Below are positions 44,313-57,792 of a stretch of 64,000 nucleotides of DNA, piece by piece (the stretch's first letter is position 1; each line of letters opens with the position of its first letter). The translations under genes were made by a program, and so were the position numbers. This stretch comes from Boothiomyces macroporosus (taxonomy: Eukaryota > Chytridiomycota > Chytridiomycetes > Rhizophydiales > Terramycetaceae), in NCBI GenBank assembly GCA_027604185.1, contig JADGKB010000045.1:1-64000 (forward strand). The letters are read 5' to 3'. Below the pieces are notes generated by a model. The model was given only the letters and a program-made list of their open reading frames with translations, ran no database searches and had not been told where the DNA came from.

Positions 44313-47300
44313 ATGGGTGAGATCAAGAAAATTACGTTGGGAATCAAAGACCCAACAAATTTCGCCAAATACCATTTGATATCATGGTATCTCACTCACT
44401 TGAACCAATCAGTGTCGCTACAGGATCTCAATAACGGCACTTTTAAAGTATTGGAAATCGAAGCGGATGATTCAAAAGAACTGGAATTCACCTTAAACAC
44501 GGAAATTTCAACAATCGCAACTAAAAACAAATTAGTGATTATTGTCGATTGTACCAACTCGATGAGCACCGTGGATAATAAAGTGCTGACTTCGATTGCT
44601 TTTGAAACGTACAGAATACTAATGTAGAATATGCAAAGTCGTTAGGGGAATGGTTCAGCCATTTGAAATCAGAAATAACGCTGCTGGGAACTTCACTGTA
44701 ATTAAACCTGAAGTAATCTTGACTGTAATTGGAGAAGGAGGGAAGCTACCTTTTAAAGTGTTTCTACATCACCAACGAGTCACTATTGAAAACTTGTTGC
44801 AATTGGCAGAACAGATATACACCTCAATGATAGAGTACGAAAACGCCTCGCTAGAGTCTGAGCTTCAAACCAAACAGGACATGGATTTCTTGGAGCTTGG
44901 TATTTACACATTGAATTTACTACCAAATGATTATTTAGCGAATTTGATTTATATTACAGATGGAGTGATGTTTGAATGTGATGCACAAAAAGTGAAAGAG
45001 TGCTGCAGAGTGATTTCCAGGGATTACATCAATTTTGGAATAATTCAAGTTGGCTCATCAACTGGATTCTCTCCAACTATGGACCTTGGGCACGTTGTCA
45101 ATAGAGAATACTTGAGATTTTTATCCGACAGCACCATGGGATCGTTGATTTATGCGGATAGCCTACCGTATATTGAAGAAGATTCAGTTTCAGCGAAACC
45201 CAATATATACCAAAACTTGTACAATATCAAACATTTGAAGTTGACTAGTGAAAAAGACTCTAAAAAGTTTAGGAATCAATTTGAACCTCCAGAACAGTAA
45301 TTTTGCTTAATATAGATCTGTAGATTCCCAAGCGATCAAGCTGATTGATACAGAGATAGAAGAAAGGCAGGAGACGAATAAGGAGGAAGAGTTCTATCCA
45401 TGGTCCAAAGATTCCATTCCGCCGACTGTTGTTGATATCTTTTGTCTTCATCGTAGTTACAAGATCAAAGTGGTCAGCTTAAAGCGTTTAATTCAAGCCA
45501 GATTGAATGAAGGATTCAATATGGTTGGGATCAAATGCACCAGAAGCAGTTCAAAGAAACTAAATGTCAAAATCACTCTTCAATTGCCTTTAGCAATTAA
45601 TTACAGAGTGCAATATAGCATCAAGTTTTCATGGGATGCAGAAAAACCAGATAGATCAAAACTGATTAATTATTATCCAACGTCAAGGCCAATCAAAATC
45701 GAATTAAGTGTTATTGCACATCAATCTTTTGCGGTATTCTTCCTGAACATTCACAACTATGATTCAATCAAGGGCGATTCCTTGAACGACCAAATTTATC
45801 TACAGTTGAACCAACTCCATTCATTTCTAAAGAGTATTTCGGAAACTGACGAGACCCTTCAAGTAATACAATCTTATATAGGTTTTATCTGAAATTAACA
45901 TCCAAACACCTTCCGATATCCCTTCTACATACTGGCAATACGTAACACAAACAATCTCTGTAAAACAGTACATCCTTGACACCCACAAAATATGCTTATT
46001 ACTAAAATCAACTTCTTCCCACACAAATCTTGGAGAGAGAGCAGCTAAATCTTTATTTACAAACACTGAAGTCAATCGAACTCGATATCAAGTGGCTTCA
46101 ATGTTTCTTTCTCGCTATATATCATCATGGGCGGACGTGACCTTAACTAGATATACACATGCAAAGTGGATTTACGATGAATCCCATGTCCCTTCTGGAT
46201 ATTGTTTGCTAAATCTTAGCTGGCAAACGGAAAGCTTAATGATTATAGTCCTGCAATTCTTTTCATGTTCGTTTGAAGAGAGAGTTCAAATAATCCAAAA
46301 CTTCAAGAAAGATTTGATGAACCTCCAACACCTCAATCGTACAAATCAAACTGCAATGTTTCCGATATATCCTAGCTTCAAGCCGTCAGACGGTCTCCTT
46401 ATTTGCTATACCCCAATGGAAGACGGGACTGTAAGCCAAACCGATCTTCATGATGTAGTTTCACAGCTTTTCCGACCAAATATTACTCCGGCAAGAAATT
46501 TCCTCAGACACATTCGCTGGATATGGTTTTCTGATATAAGTTATAACGATAGCCATAAAATACAGATTTTCAATCGGATATTCGAATCATCATTTATATT
46601 ACTTTACAACTCCAGAAGCGCTGATGGATTTTTAAGATTAGCAGAAACTCCTGGGACAGTAACGTTCTACAAGGAAATCGAGATATCCAAAAACGAATAT
46701 TGCTCCATCCAGTATATTATTTTATGGAACCCAGAAAACTATCTGTTGGTTACAGAGTTGTGGGTAGAACCCAACTCTGAAGTCAAAAACGAAGCAATTG
46801 AGGAGTACTTTGTCCAGTATTCCAAAACGATTTTCGCTAGAGATTATTCACTGCTCATGCAACTATTTTCGTTTGATTACACTGTCAATAGGAATTTTGT
46901 CCAAGTTAAAAAGCAACTTGGTGATTCTGAACAGTGCATATTTGTACCTACAGTTTACAACTTGCCTCTGGTTCTTCAAAACTCATATTTCTCCTACAAC
47001 GTATATAGTTTATTTGGAGACCCTCCGCCAAAAAATGATTATTTCAAAGTTGTACAGGAAAAGTTCAAATCGAAAATTGAATGTTGTTTTCAACCTGCAA
47101 ACTTGCATGTGCAGCCTCAGATGTCTGATTTGTCAAAGAAACACTATATTACTGATATTTGCCTGGTTGAAAACGAAAGCACTAAAATTGAGGAAGATAT
47201 TGATTTTAATGCCATTATGATTGGCTACTTTACAAAACATCTATCTACTAATTGTAATGAATGGATCGCTTGGTCTTGTGATGCACAAATTGAGAATATT

Positions 47301-50300
47301 ATGGATAGAATAGCCCAAGAGTTAACCGAAATTACCATTGCATTCCCAAAATTCAACGAATCTCACCTATTTCTAAAGACGATCGATTCTGACAAACTAG
47401 TCTTGATTGCTGTCCCACATAACTACCACCCAAACAAATCCAAATTGGCAATAGCATTTTTCGTGTGTGTTAGACAGAACCTGTTTCTAATCAATAACGG
47501 AAGCTACAATTATCAAGTAACCCCATCAACACCCTCAGAAGAGTGCGATGGGAAACCACTATTTCTAGGACATACCAATGAAAAGCTATTAGATATACAA
47601 CTTAAAAAATTTGAATACGGGGGTGCGTCAACGTATCAATTTATTAGCAACAGCGATGGAACCGATTCCCAAGAATCATCTCCTCTAGAAGTTATTTCAG
47701 AGTTTACAAAATGCTACGATTTTTCTACTGCAAAAACAACCTACTTGAAATTACTACTTGGAAAAAAAATATCTACAGTTGATTATAGGCGCTTGTTTTC
47801 GGTCCTAGTATCAAAGAAAATCACCATTGATGCTACAGATTTATTCTACACAATGTCTTTTGGCGATAAACATAAGGAATTGGTAAATGAAATAGAGCAA
47901 AAGTTTAATTCAAAGCTACATATCCATTTTGCAGACACCTCGACTTTCTTGAATGAAAGGTTGGATACCAGGTTATATTTTCATAAGGCGTCTTGTTCAA
48001 ACGAACAAGAAGGACTAAATTCTCTTCAACATATGCTAGTTTTTAGTAATACCCCAATGCTGATTTCATTCAGTGTCCGGTATTGTTCTCAATTGGAAGA
48101 AGTTGTGGAGAAATGTGTAAACGGGCTTTCATTAGAAAGTGCAAAATTGAACTTCCCCAATAAGAAAGGCTTTATAGAACTTCCATATAACAACTCTGAC
48201 CAGAAAGTAGAAGTGATTATGGATGTTTACTACTTGCCATTGGAAAGCGATGAATTTATACTCACAAATACGCAAAAAGAAGCAATCCAATGTTTAAAAG
48301 AAGACATTTACCACATTTTTCAGGACATAATATTTTCAGAAATACTTCGAACTCCAATGATTCAGTATGATGAACACCTTATTCATTACCTATTTGCTTC
48401 CCTCCAAAGAAGGCATTATAAAGCAGAGCCAGTAATAATTAGGGACCAAATTGATTTCAAATTATCTCGTGAATATTCGATGCATTTCCAAGTTGATATA
48501 CATTATCTGGACTCGGAGTGTAAGGAGCTGTTTGAATTTGATTTTATGAAATGCCAGATATTGAATAATCAAATCAGATATTCTGGGCACTGTTTTTATC
48601 TCACTAATGATTCTGGTACTCGCAATTAATTTTAGGGAGCAACAAATTTTGGTTGTTGGTGAACTCTTCAGCTATATATGTAGATATTTACATATTTAGT
48701 CTGGAAACATCCGCTATAACGTTGTCTATCTTGCATTCTGTTTATCAATGTATTCAACAGTGCCAAAGGACCGCGAATCAGCGGTATTTGCTGAAGGAGC
48801 TGTACGAAACTCATCTGGCCAGAGATTCTTTAGACTACTTCCCAAACAGCCCAACAAAGAGAGACGACATTTTGCATTCTCTTGCATGCCCATTGCAACT
48901 TGAGCAAAGATTTATGATCCATTGGAGAATTAGGCCTGTTCAAGTACTGAATAACATCATGAATTCAATGCAGGGGCTGGCAGTGTCGAACAGGAAGTCG
49001 GTTTTGGCCTTTTCTTCCAATTTCTATGTAATTTTGGAACCGTCAGAAAGTGATGATCAAGATAGAGGCTCCAAGCTGAATTTGGACATAAAATCGCCAA
49101 GCACGCCAAAAAAGGATGTCGAAAAATATTTGACAGTCTATGTTTACGGTCTGGAAAAACCATCAACTGACATTACAGTCGACTTTTTGAAAATTATCGA
49201 CAGCAAAATTGAAAGTGTAACCCAGAATGTACTTGGAACATTCCTGGCTAGGAACTCTACCGCACGATTAACTCGTGCAGATTTGGACTTTATCATGCCT
49301 AGCGATATGGAACCATACTACTTTTCATATTTGCTGGTCAAGGAATTGGAAAACCCTCACTTATTCATTGTTCTGTTACGTCAAGCATTGCTTCTTTTCC
49401 TCCAACAGATGTCTGGAAATGATTTATGTAACCTGCTAAAGCAGTACTACCAGAGCAAATTTAACCAAACCATAATTGATGACCCTACGAAAAATACTTC
49501 AAACGAATTGCATATTGGAGATATGTCGTTCATCTACAATTGTGTTTCATCCCGAAGATTAACAGCCCTAGAAACTGCAGTTGGGGAAGGAATTATTTCA
49601 GTTTGTTTGACACCTTTTGACAGAAACAATACGATTCTTTTTCCTTCAGCCGCACCTTTATCTCTATGGCACAACAAGGCCGTTGTTTTGGACGATAAAA
49701 CATTTTATGCAAAACACACTTTGGATGAAAAAGAGTTTTTGCAGTGGGATGGATATAAAATTGGAGTGACGCTTTGGAAGAAAGGACCTATAAACCTGAA
49801 GGCATTTACTGATAAAATCGATCTCACTTTTCAGCATACATTGATTGACTACACGATCGAGAGTTACTATCGCTCTACCTCTTGGCATACATTATCAAAT
49901 AAGAATAGATTGCCCGAATTGCCACCTGTGGATAAATCCAAGACGAAAAACGGTTTAAAAGGAAAACCAGCTGGAGAATTTCGACATGTTACATCAACTT
50001 TGCCTGAAATACTACAACGAGGTGCATCAATAATGAACCCTGTTATACAATCAATCAAAGTTTCATCTAAATTACCGTTGGATACGATAGCTTGTGGTAT
50101 TAGAGGGATTCTTTCGGATGAAGATTTGCAGGCGTTCTTTTTCTGTAACGTAAATGGAAGCCTAATCTTAATTGATCAATTGACCCCTGCATCGGAAGGG
50201 AAAGATTCACCTGAAAGTCGACATGCTGAAAGAAATTACGTAGTGGTTGGCGCTGTTGATATATACAACCCTCCCGAAAGAAAAGAGCCTCCAAGAAGGC

Positions 50301-52590
50301 AATCTGCCGCTTCGGATGGCTCAGGTGGTCTTGCTCCAGGAAGTCCTCGTCTAGGAAGTATCAAAATTGCTCGTCATTCGTCTAATGATTCCGTTTCGGA
50401 TGCTGATCAAGAGCCAGTGTCGGCTGGAAGGCGGGGTTCTCTTTCGAAAATGCAAAGTGGGGATTTTGAAGAAATATTTATGTTCCCGGATGTATTTTAC
50501 CCATTCTTTCCGATATATGGGAAGCGCAGCACATTTTTTGTAGTGTCCTTGGAAAGCGATTCTGTTAGTGTGAGCACCTACAAGTAAGAAATGTTAACTT
50601 TAGTTGGAAAAAATCAGAATCAGACAAATTCTTTCTACGTATGTTGAAGATTTTAAATTGGGCGAAAATCAATGAGCAATTCATCACAAGGAAAGAGAGT
50701 TACACTGGAAAACAGATAGCAAAGTTCAATGCTGTTGCCTCAAAGTATGGCCCACAAGTATTTACGTTTTCAGACACTGCGTTACGTGTAAGTGGCCCGT
50801 TTGCAGCAAAGTTTCGCGAGCTCGATTTCATTTATCACATTGGAGGCTATGATGCTGTTCATTTGCAAACTCAAATAGTAGATTTTTTGGAGTTATTTTT
50901 TAGATTTGGAAATCGACCAATTGGATCAGCTCATATTACAAAATCTCTGTCGGAAATGCCACACGAAAGTGCAGCTAATCCATTGTCCTTGAAGGAAATG
51001 TCCGAGGTTTTACAATCTCTCGAGCTGATACATAGCTCCTCTTCTCCAATATTTTTCTCTGAATGTCGCAGTGATTTGTTGTCAAAGTGGGAGTCGTTGG
51101 CACACACAAACAACATCAATTCAGTCAACCTGTTGTCATTAGGAAATTCAATATCTGCTTTAACGCCAAAGCTTACTCATGCTCAGCTTCAACTGGAAGA
51201 AAAATGGTTTAAAGACTTGATTTCAGAGTTTTTGGACCAGTATGTGGAATACTTGGAACACCTTGGAATGGAAAAAGCTAAAGTAGATATGACTTCTCAT
51301 GATTCTGGAAAGTTTGGTGGAGCATTTGCCATCAACTCTGAAACACTACTGGAAACACCGTCATTATTCCTCAGAAAGTACTTTCCCAGTGGGGTAATTT
51401 TGGTTCAGTGTGGATTCTATTCATACTTTGCCACTGTTAATGTTTTGACATTCGCATACAACACAGCAGATAGCGTGCCCAACAAGGATGACGATTTTCT
51501 AATTGAATGCTCGAATATTACAAAGTATTCTCATATTGTGTCCTGTAATTTTAAACTAACGCAGTCTCCTACGACTTCCACTTGCGATATATCCGAAATA
51601 TATTAAATCAACAGCAAAATATTGACCTCCCAGTGAACTTGGTACGAGTCTTGCGGACGTTTGTCTCACTCAATCCCAGAAAAGCAAGATTTTGTCGAAA
51701 TCGAATAGCGAATGAGGTCTATAAAAGCTCTGTTATAAAGTATGAACTATTCCGGTATATTATGAAGCATCCGACTCTGTATGGATTTAAATCAATAATG
51801 TTCAAAGGGGAATGCGTGGCATTTGGAGTCACGTTAGACAATTTGAATAGTGAAAATACAGAATCTATCTCTGATTTCACTTGCAGTCTTGTAATTTGCG
51901 GTGCAGATAATGGTGGGGATGAAGAGAAGGAGCTTGTAGAACTTGAATTTTTTGCTTTGGTGGTAAACCGTGTAAATAGCTTCCCGCACAAGGAATTTGA
52001 CACATCTCCATCTAATCAGATCGACGACAATCCATTACATGAATACATCAGCTCTGGATACTACTTGCAGGATATTGTAACACTTTCAAAGAAAAAGATT
52101 GACGATTTGCTGGAAAGGGTAAGCTCAAGTGTTAATCAAGGTTGTAAAAGATTACGGAAGGGATAATTTATGGGCACAGTTAAGACAAGAGTCATTCTTC
52201 CAAAGTTCGTTGGAATGGTCAAGAATGTTTCTCGAAAAAATCTCACCAAATATCGTCAATGTGTGTACAATGGATACATCATTGAACGAACTTTTTAATT
52301 CAAACTTGCCGTGGCATAGTATTTTGATATATTTAGTTCAAGCACATCAAAAGTTTGCCAGATATCTGAATGGTCCAGACGACAGAGCCCAACATTTGAT
52401 TTTGTTCAACCCATCAAATGAAGATTATCTTTTGTATCTCAGGCTCCGAACGGCGGGGAATAGCACTAAATTCGAGATGTTTGCCATTAGTAGAGAAGGT
52501 ATTCGAGATCCAGTGGAGTATGTACATATCAATGACACTGTAAATTCTATTCTATTTTGGATTTGGAATGGGTTATCATTCCAGGGCTAA
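44313..52590 (+). CDS. SZT2: SZT2-like KICSTOR subunit
   Basis: Eight exons: 44313-44623, 44646-45296, 45316-45862, 45882-48615, 48636-50583, 50604-51544, 51565-52118 and 52141-52590 (introns 22, 19, 19, 20, 20, 20, 22 nt), giving 2711 residues. An N-terminal vWA-like segment (KLVIIVDCTNSM) and a DVVSQLF-type helix precede very long conserved regions. A C-terminal FSYDFHLRYIRNIL motif, rebuilt by splicing, matches SZT2. SZT2 holds the KICSTOR complex that recruits GATOR1 to lysosomes and restrains mTORC1 when amino acids are low. It is shorter than the human protein (about 3400) but all junctions keep frame. The rest of KICSTOR is not in this window. Confidence 0.85.
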
Positions 52591-52619
52591 CAAATAAAGA
52601 TATCCAAATGATTTTATTC

Positions 52620-53362
52620 TTAAAGTTTGTAGGTTTTTGCTGCAAAGAACTTATCTTCAGAATTGTTTGGGTCACCTCCAAGTTCCAAGCGAAGTCCATC
52701 AAATGGCAAGTCTTTTTCAGCCTAAAATAAACAGCTATTTACCCATAAAACATGTTTTTCAGGAGAGTATAGATATACCCCGAATGCAACAAATCCAAGG
52801 AATCCAGCAGCCCCTGCAATTCCTCTCAAGTAAGCTCCCATGCTTCTTTCCACACCGATACCCCAGATATTAGTAATTGTATCATTGTCTTGTACGATTT
52901 CACCGTAATTACGACGGTCTTGTTGATCCCAATAGGAGTGCGCATCTTTCAAAATAGCATATTGCTTTTCTAAACGCGGATATGTTCCAATAGGGTCTTC
53001 TGCTGCATTTCCAAATGAAACATTGCTCCATCCATTAGGGAAATCCTTTCCAATTTTTTGTACTGAAGGAATAGATTGATCGTATTCTGGAAAGTGTAAC
53101 GGCTTTGGTAATTTGTCAAGAGGTGATTCAAAGCCGGTGTTGGTTTCCGCTGGAGGTGTGTAAAGTGGGTGGACTAGGAAGCTATGTCAGTTAATGAATA
53201 CTCTTCTTTTTCATTTACTTGTGGTTTATATTCCTTTGGTTTTCCGATTTGTTCTTGCTCCCATATTTGAAATCCAACAGGAAATATTGGGTCTGGATCG
53301 GCTCTCTTTGCAGACATTTGTCTAATTGAAGAGCGGGATAGTATGCGAGCAAGTCCTCTCAT
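52620..53362 (-). CDS. Complex I subunit NDUFB8-like (ASHI)
   Basis: Exons 53202-53362, 52743-53181 and 52620-52721 (introns 20 and 21 nt), 233 residues. A basic presequence (MRGLARILSRSSIRQMSAKR) is followed by a soluble region with YPRLEKQYA...YWDQQDRRNYGE, like the YPxLP...SWDxPxxRxNWGE of NDUFB8. One membrane segment (GIAGAAGFLGFVAFGVYLY) and a tail LRLELGGDP, close to NDUFB8 LYLERGGDP, follow. It is an accessory subunit of the proton-pumping arm. Its presence indicates a retained NADH:ubiquinone oxidoreductase. It ends 29 bp after the SZT2 stop, tail to tail. Confidence 0.8.
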
Positions 53363-53665
53363 TTTTTTAGATGCAAAAAAATGAATTGCAATTTGAAGAG
53401 TTTATCAACTAGACCCAGCCCAACCAAATTAAATCCAAATTCAAAACGCTATCTCAATCCTGAATATGATTCCCTATGGAATAGCAATTTCAACTTGAAA
53501 ATCATGTGACTTTGTCAAGTAATTACAGTCGGAAAATTGCCCGCCAGTAGGAATAGTATAGAGAGATTTTACACTGTTTTCGATTAAATGAAATAAATTT
53601 GACAAGTGTGTATATGGTTTTAATTTTGGGGCTGTGAAAACCAAACTCATCTTGAAAAAGGAAAC
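53363..53665. other. Divergent promoter region, NDUFB8/PSD
   Basis: 303 bp between two start codons. No ORF or RNA gene recognised. Confidence 0.4.
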
Positions 53666-56362
53666 ATGAAACCAACGCACCTCAAAGTCAGGGTTATTTC
53701 CGCTCGAGATTTGCTGCCGAAAGATAGGAATGGACTCTCGGATCCATATGTTTTTTTGAAGTTGGAAAGAAAGCGATTCAAGACTAAAGTGATTCCAAAA
53801 ACATTAAATCCAACGTGGGACCAGGAGTTTGTATTTGAGATTAATTCAAATGGCTTGGAAGGTACACTAGAAATAATTCAGGGAAGCTTGTGTTAATGCT
53901 GTGGGACAAGGACTTCTTGAAATCTGACTTTCTTGGTTACCTGGAATTCACTATTGGGGAAATCCTGTCGCTATTCGTGCAAGGCACTCTGGAAGGTGAG
54001 CCTAATTGGTATCCATTGCACTCTCGTACTCCTAAAGAAATTGTCTCTGGAGATATCAAACTGCAATTCTCGATTATGGAAGGGCTCGCTCCTACTTTTA
54101 AACAAATATTGACTTCAATGAACAAATCTTCAAACGCAGAGTAAAAATAATCTAAAATTGAGGTTGATAGCGACTGATGACCCTGCTGATGATTTATACT
54201 TTAATCACACGTTCAACGTGCCGAATCCAGATGAAGTGGATGATAAAACTGTTGGATCGCTGCAAACTTCTTTAGATGGCCTATCCGTGGTACCTGAAGA
54301 AAAGCATTCTACTGAGGAAGTAACTTTGTTGAAGCACAGTGATTTGGTTGGCATGGTATCTATTGTTTAACCTAGTTACTGATCGAATGTACTCTTTTTT
54401 GACCATAGTAATCGGGGCTAAAGATTTACCCTATGAAAAGAATTCTTTAAAGACAAACTTTAATTGCGATCCATTTGCAGTTGTATCTTATGGTAAGAAA
54501 ACCTATCGCACCAAAGTTATTCGGCACAACTTGAATCCTGAATGGAATCAGAGCATATACTTGTAATCTTTGCTAATACAGGCATTTAAAGAAAGATGAT
54601 CTTGCAAATGATTGGCCCATCACTTGGTGTATTTATGATTATGAAAGATTTCACAAGAACAATGCAATTTGTGAATCCAATTCTTATCTGAGCAGCATCA
54701 TTGAAAAATGTGATAGGCCAGTTAAGAATCCTCAAGGACCAACCTACTACAAACCTGTATATTTAGATTTTGAAATGACTGTAAAGGCAAGTAGTTTCTT
54801 ACACAGAACACTAAGGCAATTGTATTGAATCCTCCAAAACTGAAAATCCAGTGTTCCTATATTCCCTATAAAGAAATCAGACGAAACTTTTGGCTCTCAT
54901 TATTGGAAATCTATGGATATAACACGCCAGATGGAGAAAAAAAGATTGATAAAGTCAGTTTTGTGACAATGTTGGACTCTATCGAATGTAATTTTTCAGA
55001 CGGGACCATAAACAACATGTTTGCAATGCTGAAGAAAAGTCCAGATGACGAATTAACGTTTGCAGAAGCATTTGAAATCCTTGAATTGAAGATTAAACCT
55101 AGTAGCATGCTCCCAGAAGATGCTAGTCCGCTTGGAATAGAAAATGAAAGATTGATGCTTATCAAGCAATGTCCAATATGTAAAAAGCCGTTTGAGCATC
55201 GTGGTGATTTTGATGTGGTTTCTCACTTTGCACTCTGTTCGCACGGACACTTGGAAAAGTTGGATTTGCTTGCAATGGGAGGCTTTTTGACTCAGCAATA
55301 TGCAAGTCTTGGATGGATCACAAAGATTTTTTCCTATGTCACATTTGGAGGTTTAGGAATTGGAAAAAACTCTGGCCAAATATTGTATCAAGATAGAGCA
55401 GTAACTGAATGCTAATGCAGACTGGACAACTGGTAAAGGAGAAAATGCCTACCTATATCAGATTAGGTATCAGGCTCTTGTATCAAGTCGCTGGATCAAA
55501 ATCAGCTGTGGAATCGAAAGCTATCAAAAGATTCTTGAAAAACTACAGTAGAAACCCGTTAATGTAGCGATTAAACAAGGAGCCAAATTTGATAGTCCTG
55601 CCAGCAAAGCGCAAATCTCTCAATTTGCTGCCTACCATGATCTAGATCTTGATGAAAGTAACCATAAGCTGATTTAGTATTGGACCCAATTGACAGTTTC
55701 CAAAACTTTAACGAGTTTTTTTACAGAAAACTAAAACCAGATGCAAGAACATTGGCATCAGCTGATCCAAATGTGGTTGTTAGTCCTGCAGATGCAAGAA
55801 CTAATGTGTTCCAAACTGTTTCTGCTGCACAGGAATTTTGGATTAAGGGGTCAAAGTTTAACCTGTCAACACTTTTTGGAGATGATGAGCTGGCAAGTAT
55901 ATTTGCAGACGGTTCCATGTCTATCTCTAGATTAGCACCACAAGACTACCACCGTTTCCACTTCCCTGTGGATGGGACTGTTGGCCCAACTAAAAAAGTA
56001 GAAGGAACGTATTTCACGGTAAATCCAATGGCAGTAAGGTAAAATGATTTTCATTTAGAACCACTGTTGATGTCTACACAGAGAATGTGCGTACCATTAC
56101 CATCATTAACTCCACTCATCATGGAAAAGTTGCATATGTCTGTATCGGTGCTATGCTTGTTGGATCCATCGTATTGACATCCAGTGAAGGCCAGCAAGTC
56201 CAGAGAATGGATGAACATGGCTACTTTAAATTTGGAGGCTCTACCATACTGCTCTTCTTTGAAAAAGGCAGAATTGAGTTCGACAGTGACTTGCTTTCAA
56301 ATTCCGCTACTTCTCTAGAGACCTTGGTCAAGATGGGAAACTCATTGGGAAAGCACAAGTAA
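53666..56362 (+). CDS. Phosphatidylserine decarboxylase, C2-domain type (PSD2-like)
   Basis: Eleven exons with ten introns of 19-26 nt, including a 13-nt microexon (54376-54388), give 829 residues. An N-terminal C2 domain (LKVRVISARDLLPKDRNG...SDPYV) is followed by a second C2 (LIGAKDLP...FNCDPFAVVSYG), an EF-hand-like helical part with a CPIC...H zinc-like knuckle, and the decarboxylase. The catalytic part has DPIDSFQNFNEFFYRKLKP, RLAPQDYHRFHFPVDG and the autocleavage site FKFGGST (Ser near residue 790, origin of the pyruvoyl group). It makes phosphatidylethanolamine in Golgi/endosomal membranes. Fungal Psd2 has the same order. Confidence 0.92.
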
Positions 56363-56382
56363 ATTGAAACAGTAAATTTTTC

Positions 56383-57357
56383 ATGTTTTCTTTAATTTCA
56401 AATGAGATTCAGGAAATTTCCAAACACTTGAATTGCAAGGAATACCAAACCTTGAAGTTTGCAATCAAGCTGAATTTCAAACCGCATGTATGTACGCTTC
56501 AATCGCTAAAGGAGTCACTGGAATTAACTGAAGGGAGTAAAGAGCGGCTGATGCTGGATTATAAATATTTCAACGACGAATCATTTGAATTTGTTTGCAA
56601 AGCTGAACTTCTTGCTCTTCTTGGCAAATTTGTGTCCAGGAATATCTCCGTTTCTTCAAAGCTTAAATATCAGGCATTTCAGGATTGGGTAGACGCAGCA
56701 GTCAAGTACAATCAAGATATTGTGTATTTTCTTTTCATGGGAGCCATCGAATACAGCCAGAAAAGCAATCTAGAATTGAATATTAGTGATATTAGAGAAA
56801 GAAGTGTATTTTTAGGGTATACGAGGATTTATGAATATTTATTGCGCAATATGGAGATAAATCCTGCCAATTCAGACAATTATGATTTTCGAATAGCTTG
56901 TCATAAGGGGTATACAGACCTCGTAGAGCTGCTGTTGGCTGATTCACGAACGGATCCATCAGCTGACTCTAATTATGCCATTAGATTCTCATCACTGCAT
57001 GGACATGTCAAAGTCGTTGAATTGCTGCTGAATGATTCCAGAGTCGACCCTTCAGATTCTAATAATCAGGCAATTTGTATGGCTGCAGAGTTTGGTAGGC
57101 ACAAAGTTGTAGAATTGTTACTCAGACATCCAAAAGTAGATCCAACTGTTGACTTCAATTATGCACTTCGAAGAGCTTGTTTCTTTGGATTGTACGACAC
57201 AGTTAAAGTACTATTGAAAAATGAGAGAGTTGATCCAACCAGTATGGGAAACTATGCTTTGCTCTGGGCTAGTAGGAACTGCTTCTATGATGTGGTAGAT
57301 CTGCTTTTAGCGGATAAAAGGGTAGACAAGTCTGTGCTCAAAAAGAGATTGGAATAA
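56383..57357 (+). CDS. Ankyrin-repeat protein, possible F-box at N-terminus
   Basis: Single exon, 324 residues, 20 bp after the PSD stop. The N-terminus (SLISNEIQEISKHLNCKEYQ) resembles a degenerate F-box helix pair. From about residue 160 there are five or six ankyrin repeats of the pattern VVELLLxDxRVDPSxxxNxAIxxA, a type common in large protist, chytrid and giant-virus families. The absence of introns sets it apart from most neighbours and fits a recently expanded or acquired family. Target unknown. Confidence 0.72.
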   Translation: MFSLISNEIQEISKHLNCKEYQTLKFAIKLNFKPHVCTLQSLKESLELTEGSKERLMLDYKYFNDESFEFVCKAELLALLGKFVSRNISVSSKLKYQAFQDWVDAAVKYNQDIVYFLFMGAIEYSQKSNLELNISDIRERSVFLGYTRIYEYLLRNMEINPANSDNYDFRIACHKGYTDLVELLLADSRTDPSADSNYAIRFSSLHGHVKVVELLLNDSRVDPSDSNNQAICMAAEFGRHKVVELLLRHPKVDPTVDFNYALRRACFFGLYDTVKVLLKNERVDPTSMGNYALLWASRNCFYDVVDLLLADKRVDKSVLKKRLE

Positions 57358-57388
57358 TTCAAAGTCATACGTAGTCAGTGAAGGTGTA

Positions 57389-57574
57389 TTATAGGGAATG
57401 ACAGGTTGGACGCTTCTGGTTAGAATATATTTCTTTCAACTTGAAACTTTTCCGAATTTGATTCACATTTCTTTGATGGACACGTTCGGCATTTTCGTTT
57501 CTCTTTGAAGGCAAGAGTGGCAGGAAACTTGCGAATGTGAGATCAACCTTGCCAATCCCATAAGTGAAAATCAT
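57389..57574 (-). CDS. Possible small basic protein
   Basis: 61 codons from an ATG, ending 32 bp from the ankyrin gene stop. Lys/Arg/Asn-rich C-terminal half (RNVNQIRKSFKLKEIYSNQK), as in small ribosomal or mitochondrial proteins. No family recognised and coding status is uncertain. Confidence 0.3.
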   Translation of the reverse strand: MIFTYGIGKVDLTFASFLPLLPSKRNENAERVHQRNVNQIRKSFKLKEIYSNQKRPTCHSL

Positions 57575-57792
57575 GTTTTAAAAATTAACCAAGGCAACTC
57601 GAATATGAAAATGATTTAGATCACATTCACCAGGAAAGAGTTAGATTGGATTTTCATTCTATGGGTTTCTTTGATGGCAACTGCCGTCACGGATGTGCCG
57701 ACCGAGTCTCGTTTTTGTTTCTGTTTCTGAAACAACTCGGTCGCCCCTTTTTCTCTTTTAATTATTGATAACCACTCTTGTGATATTTTGAA

